Assembly (NCBI GenBank): GCA_947568835.1
Contig: OX387604.1
Coordinates: forward strand, 8,835,860-8,899,859
Direction: 5' to 3'
DNA: 64,000 bases
From: Protonemura montana
Taxonomy: Eukaryota; Arthropoda; Insecta; Plecoptera; Nemouridae
The notes below the pieces were generated by a model. The model was not told the DNA's origin. It ran no database searches and worked only from the letters and a program-made list of their open reading frames with translations. The position numbers and the translations under genes are program-made. Shown in pieces: positions 62,601 to 64,000 of the stretch; the stretch's first letter is position 1; each line of letters starts with the position of its first letter.

Positions 62601-63954
62601 AAAATTTTGTATTAACGACTTCACAAGTTCGGTCTTCTTACACGTTAAGAGGTAATGGAAAGATATTTTGGCTAATACCTAGTAATTCCTTGCTTAGCAA
62701 CGAAAAAACAAACACTGGATATTTCTCCTTAAAAATTGTAAATTTGAATGCAAATGTTGTATAATTGTGATAACATGTTTAACATGTTTTTAGCATATTT
62801 TCTCGATATTAATTTCTTGTCTCGAGCTGCAAGCTACCAAATCTACACTACTCCTCCATAACCCTAATGATCAAAAAGTGTCGTTTCAAGCGGCCATGCA
62901 CTCTACATGTCCCATCCATTTTACATCTACATATCATTTACTTATTGACGATTTTTATTTTCAATTTATTCTATTATTTGCTTGACTTGATCTATTTTTT
63001 TCTTTCTAAGGAATGACCTTTGTACTTGCTTTGCATATCAGGAATGCTATGCTATTACTTTGGTTTTACTGTAATGTTTGACAAAAACACTGAATTTGGT
63101 AGCAATATCTTACATGATCTATGAAGTACCTAATATTAAATTTCTTCTGTAGAATTCTGAGCCAGAGAAGTTTGATCAATGAATACTGTTCTTGAAGGGT
63201 AACTTATTTTCATCATCCTCTTTGTTTTCTTCAGATTGTTATGTTTTGCTCTTTTGTAGAATTTCATCCAGGGCTTTATCAATACATTTAAAATAGTTTC
63301 AAGCCTTAAAGTTGTGTTCTTTAGTTTAGTTTTAAAGTCACATACTTCTATGTTCCAAGCGACATAGTTTAGGTATGTGTACTGTAGCTTTAAAGTGCAC
63401 GGAATTATGCTTCGTAGCACCATCTTTTAAAGCTTTTGTTATTACGACTAGTCTGTTTATTATTTTTCTCCTAGATATATACATTTAATACAAGGTAAAA
63501 ACGACAAACTTTTACTTCTTAACCGGATCTATGTAGAAATCTACCTTCTTACTTCTTAGCCCAATATGGTGAATACCAAGCCATTCCTGTAGCACTAGTA
63601 TGCCCTGTAGTTCCAGCAAATTGTTGAAACATTGGTGGTGGTGTTTTTATTTTATTGCCACTAAATGTGTGCTATTGCTGCGATGTAATCATATAACATG
63701 AAATCAATGCATGTATTGTTTGGAACTGGACAGTAGGTACTTGACTAAGTACTGCTTGTTCCAATGCTTTACGAAGGTGTTCCTAGTGCACACAGGTATA
63801 CACTTGGAACTTAATATGTAATTGGTGGTTTACGTTTCTAATTGTATGTTTGTTTTCTTGGTAGAGTGATGCAGAGGCTGCTCCTATCCCTCCGAAACGA
63901 CGTGGTGGACCTAGCAAAGGAGGTAAGTCTGCCGTTCAGAAGGGGAAGAAATGA
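53671..63954 (+). CDS. Glycogenin (self-glucosylating glycogen primer), with alternative C-terminus
   Basis: Cytosolic glucosyltransferase (GT8) that attaches the first glucoses to its own tyrosine. In-phase exons: 53671-53707, 54428-54563, 54808-54982, 55723-56012, 56381-56558, possible cassette 57375-57566, 58457-59107, 60767-60926, 61438-62432 and 63865-63954; about 967 aa (903 without the cassette). The catalytic domain shows [20 protein letters not shown], the metal-binding DAD motif (VFLDADTL), [22 protein letters not shown] and the acceptor-tyrosine region [13 protein letters not shown]. The middle exon carries the [10 protein letters not shown] motif and a long Asn/Asp/Thr-rich linker. 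Exon 60767 holds the conserved [17 protein letters not shown] motif (binds glycogen synthase in known glycogenins). The last exon encodes a Lys-rich end (PIPPKRRGG ... QKGKK), stop 63952-63954. Reading on past 62432 gives a different end at 62474. Exon boundaries are by eye; the 60767 acceptor (GCATTCCAG) was chosen for phase. Confidence 0.88.
53767..53789 (+). repeat. Poly(T) run of 23 bases
   Basis: An uninterrupted T tract in glycogenin intron 1, 60 bases after the first donor. Confidence 0.9.
54181..54245 (+). repeat. (TA/TG)n microsatellite
   Basis: Alternating purine-pyrimidine stretch (ATATATATATGTGTTTGTAT and TGTGTATATGTATACACATA) in glycogenin intron 1. Confidence 0.8.
57375..57566 (+). 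other. Possible cysteine-rich cassette exon of glycogenin
   Basis: A phase-0/0 open stretch of 64 codons is flanked by an acceptor (CTAACCAAG) and a donor (AAAGG followed by GTGAGT). It encodes [20 protein letters not shown] and [12 protein letters not shown], with a C-x2-C ... C-x2-C spacing, and ends DSATVESQR. It has no counterpart that I know in glycogenin. Since the flanking exons also join in phase 0, it may be optional or not an exon at all. The other frame is also open, which lowers confidence. Confidence 0.35.
59108..60766 (+). other. Glycogenin intron with SINE
   Basis: No further exon is supported. It contains the SINE copy at 60221-60526, and the rest is unremarkable AT-rich sequence. 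Confidence 0.55.
60221..60526 (+). repeat. SINE copy of the 5S-derived family, diverged, head truncated
   Basis: Starts CATCAGTTCTGTTTGGGAGA and keeps ATTAGTACAAATCAATTTGT, CCTCCTCCTTTTAAGACAAG, CATCATCATCCTCATCATTA and CACTCATTCACCAACGACAC. The tail is TGTTAAAACATAATATATCA with ATCAACCTAC. The 5S part is missing. Confidence 0.65.
62433..62474 (+). other. Read-through C-terminus of glycogenin with CaaX-like end
   Basis: If the donor GTACAG at 62433 is not used, the frame continues for 13 codons, [13 protein letters not shown], and stops with TGA at 62472-62474. The last four residues, CCIV, fit a CaaX prenylation box, and they follow a short basic-aromatic stretch. The spliced alternative joins 62432 to 63865 in phase. 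Confidence 0.55.
62475..63864 (+). other. Last glycogenin intron / 3' UTR of the read-through form
   Basis: AT-rich and without a supported coding exon. It serves as the intron before the final exon at 63865, or as the 3' UTR if transcription ends after the TGA at 62474. Confidence 0.5.
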
Positions 63955-64000
63955 ACGCTGTCGGCTGCATCTGGTTGTCAGCCAACCACCCCGTCCTCAC

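Noticed and set aside
1..64000. CRISPR arrays, bacterial operons, phage or prokaryotic mobile systems
   Set aside because: The window is eukaryotic, with introns, poly(A) signals and SINEs; no direct-repeat array was seen.

Overview
The window looks like a nuclear genome segment of an arthropod. The reasons are AT-rich non-coding DNA, short multi-exon genes with canonical GT/AG introns, insect-style gene families and interspersed SINE copies. I cannot name the species from sequence alone. Six spliced genes, one intronless gene and one C-terminal gene fragment are supported. All exon boundaries were read by eye from reading-frame continuity and splice consensus.

Layout: (1) 29-762, + strand, last three exons of an organic anion transporter (OATP/Slco). 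(2) 3966-8212, - strand, adenylyl cyclase-associated protein (CAP/capulet) with a long isoform-type N-terminal exon. (3) 11604-20978, + strand, mitochondrial-type glutaminase with 13 coding exons and C-terminal ankyrin repeats. (4) 26563-28422, + strand, a small single-pass leucine-rich-repeat membrane protein. (5) 29273-42494, + strand, a Dbl-family RhoGEF of the DBS/MCF2L type (CRAL-TRIO, spectrin-like, DH, PH, SH3). (6) 29999-31723, + strand, a gene lying inside the apparent first intron of the RhoGEF; it encodes a protein resembling the N-terminal half of a transposase-like family. (7) 50957-52879, - strand, BRF1 (TFIIIB 90 kDa subunit) as one uninterrupted ORF. (8) 53671-63954, + strand, glycogenin, divergent from BRF1 and with two possible C-termini.

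The genes share no single pathway. They cover membrane transport, actin turnover, glutamine breakdown, Rho signalling, Pol III transcription and glycogen priming. The non-coding DNA is more informative than the gene order. Eight copies of one SINE family are recognisable, and the complete copies begin with a stretch that matches 5S rRNA, including the internal promoter region, and end in a (CAAT)n-type tail. There are also a long foldback element at 43761-44152, a second hairpin element at 15024-15163 and a tRNA-like SINE fragment beside it.

The points most worth a second look are the 5S-derived SINE family, the transposase-like gene sitting in the RhoGEF intron, and a glycogenin read-through isoform that ends in a CaaX-like box behind a basic stretch.
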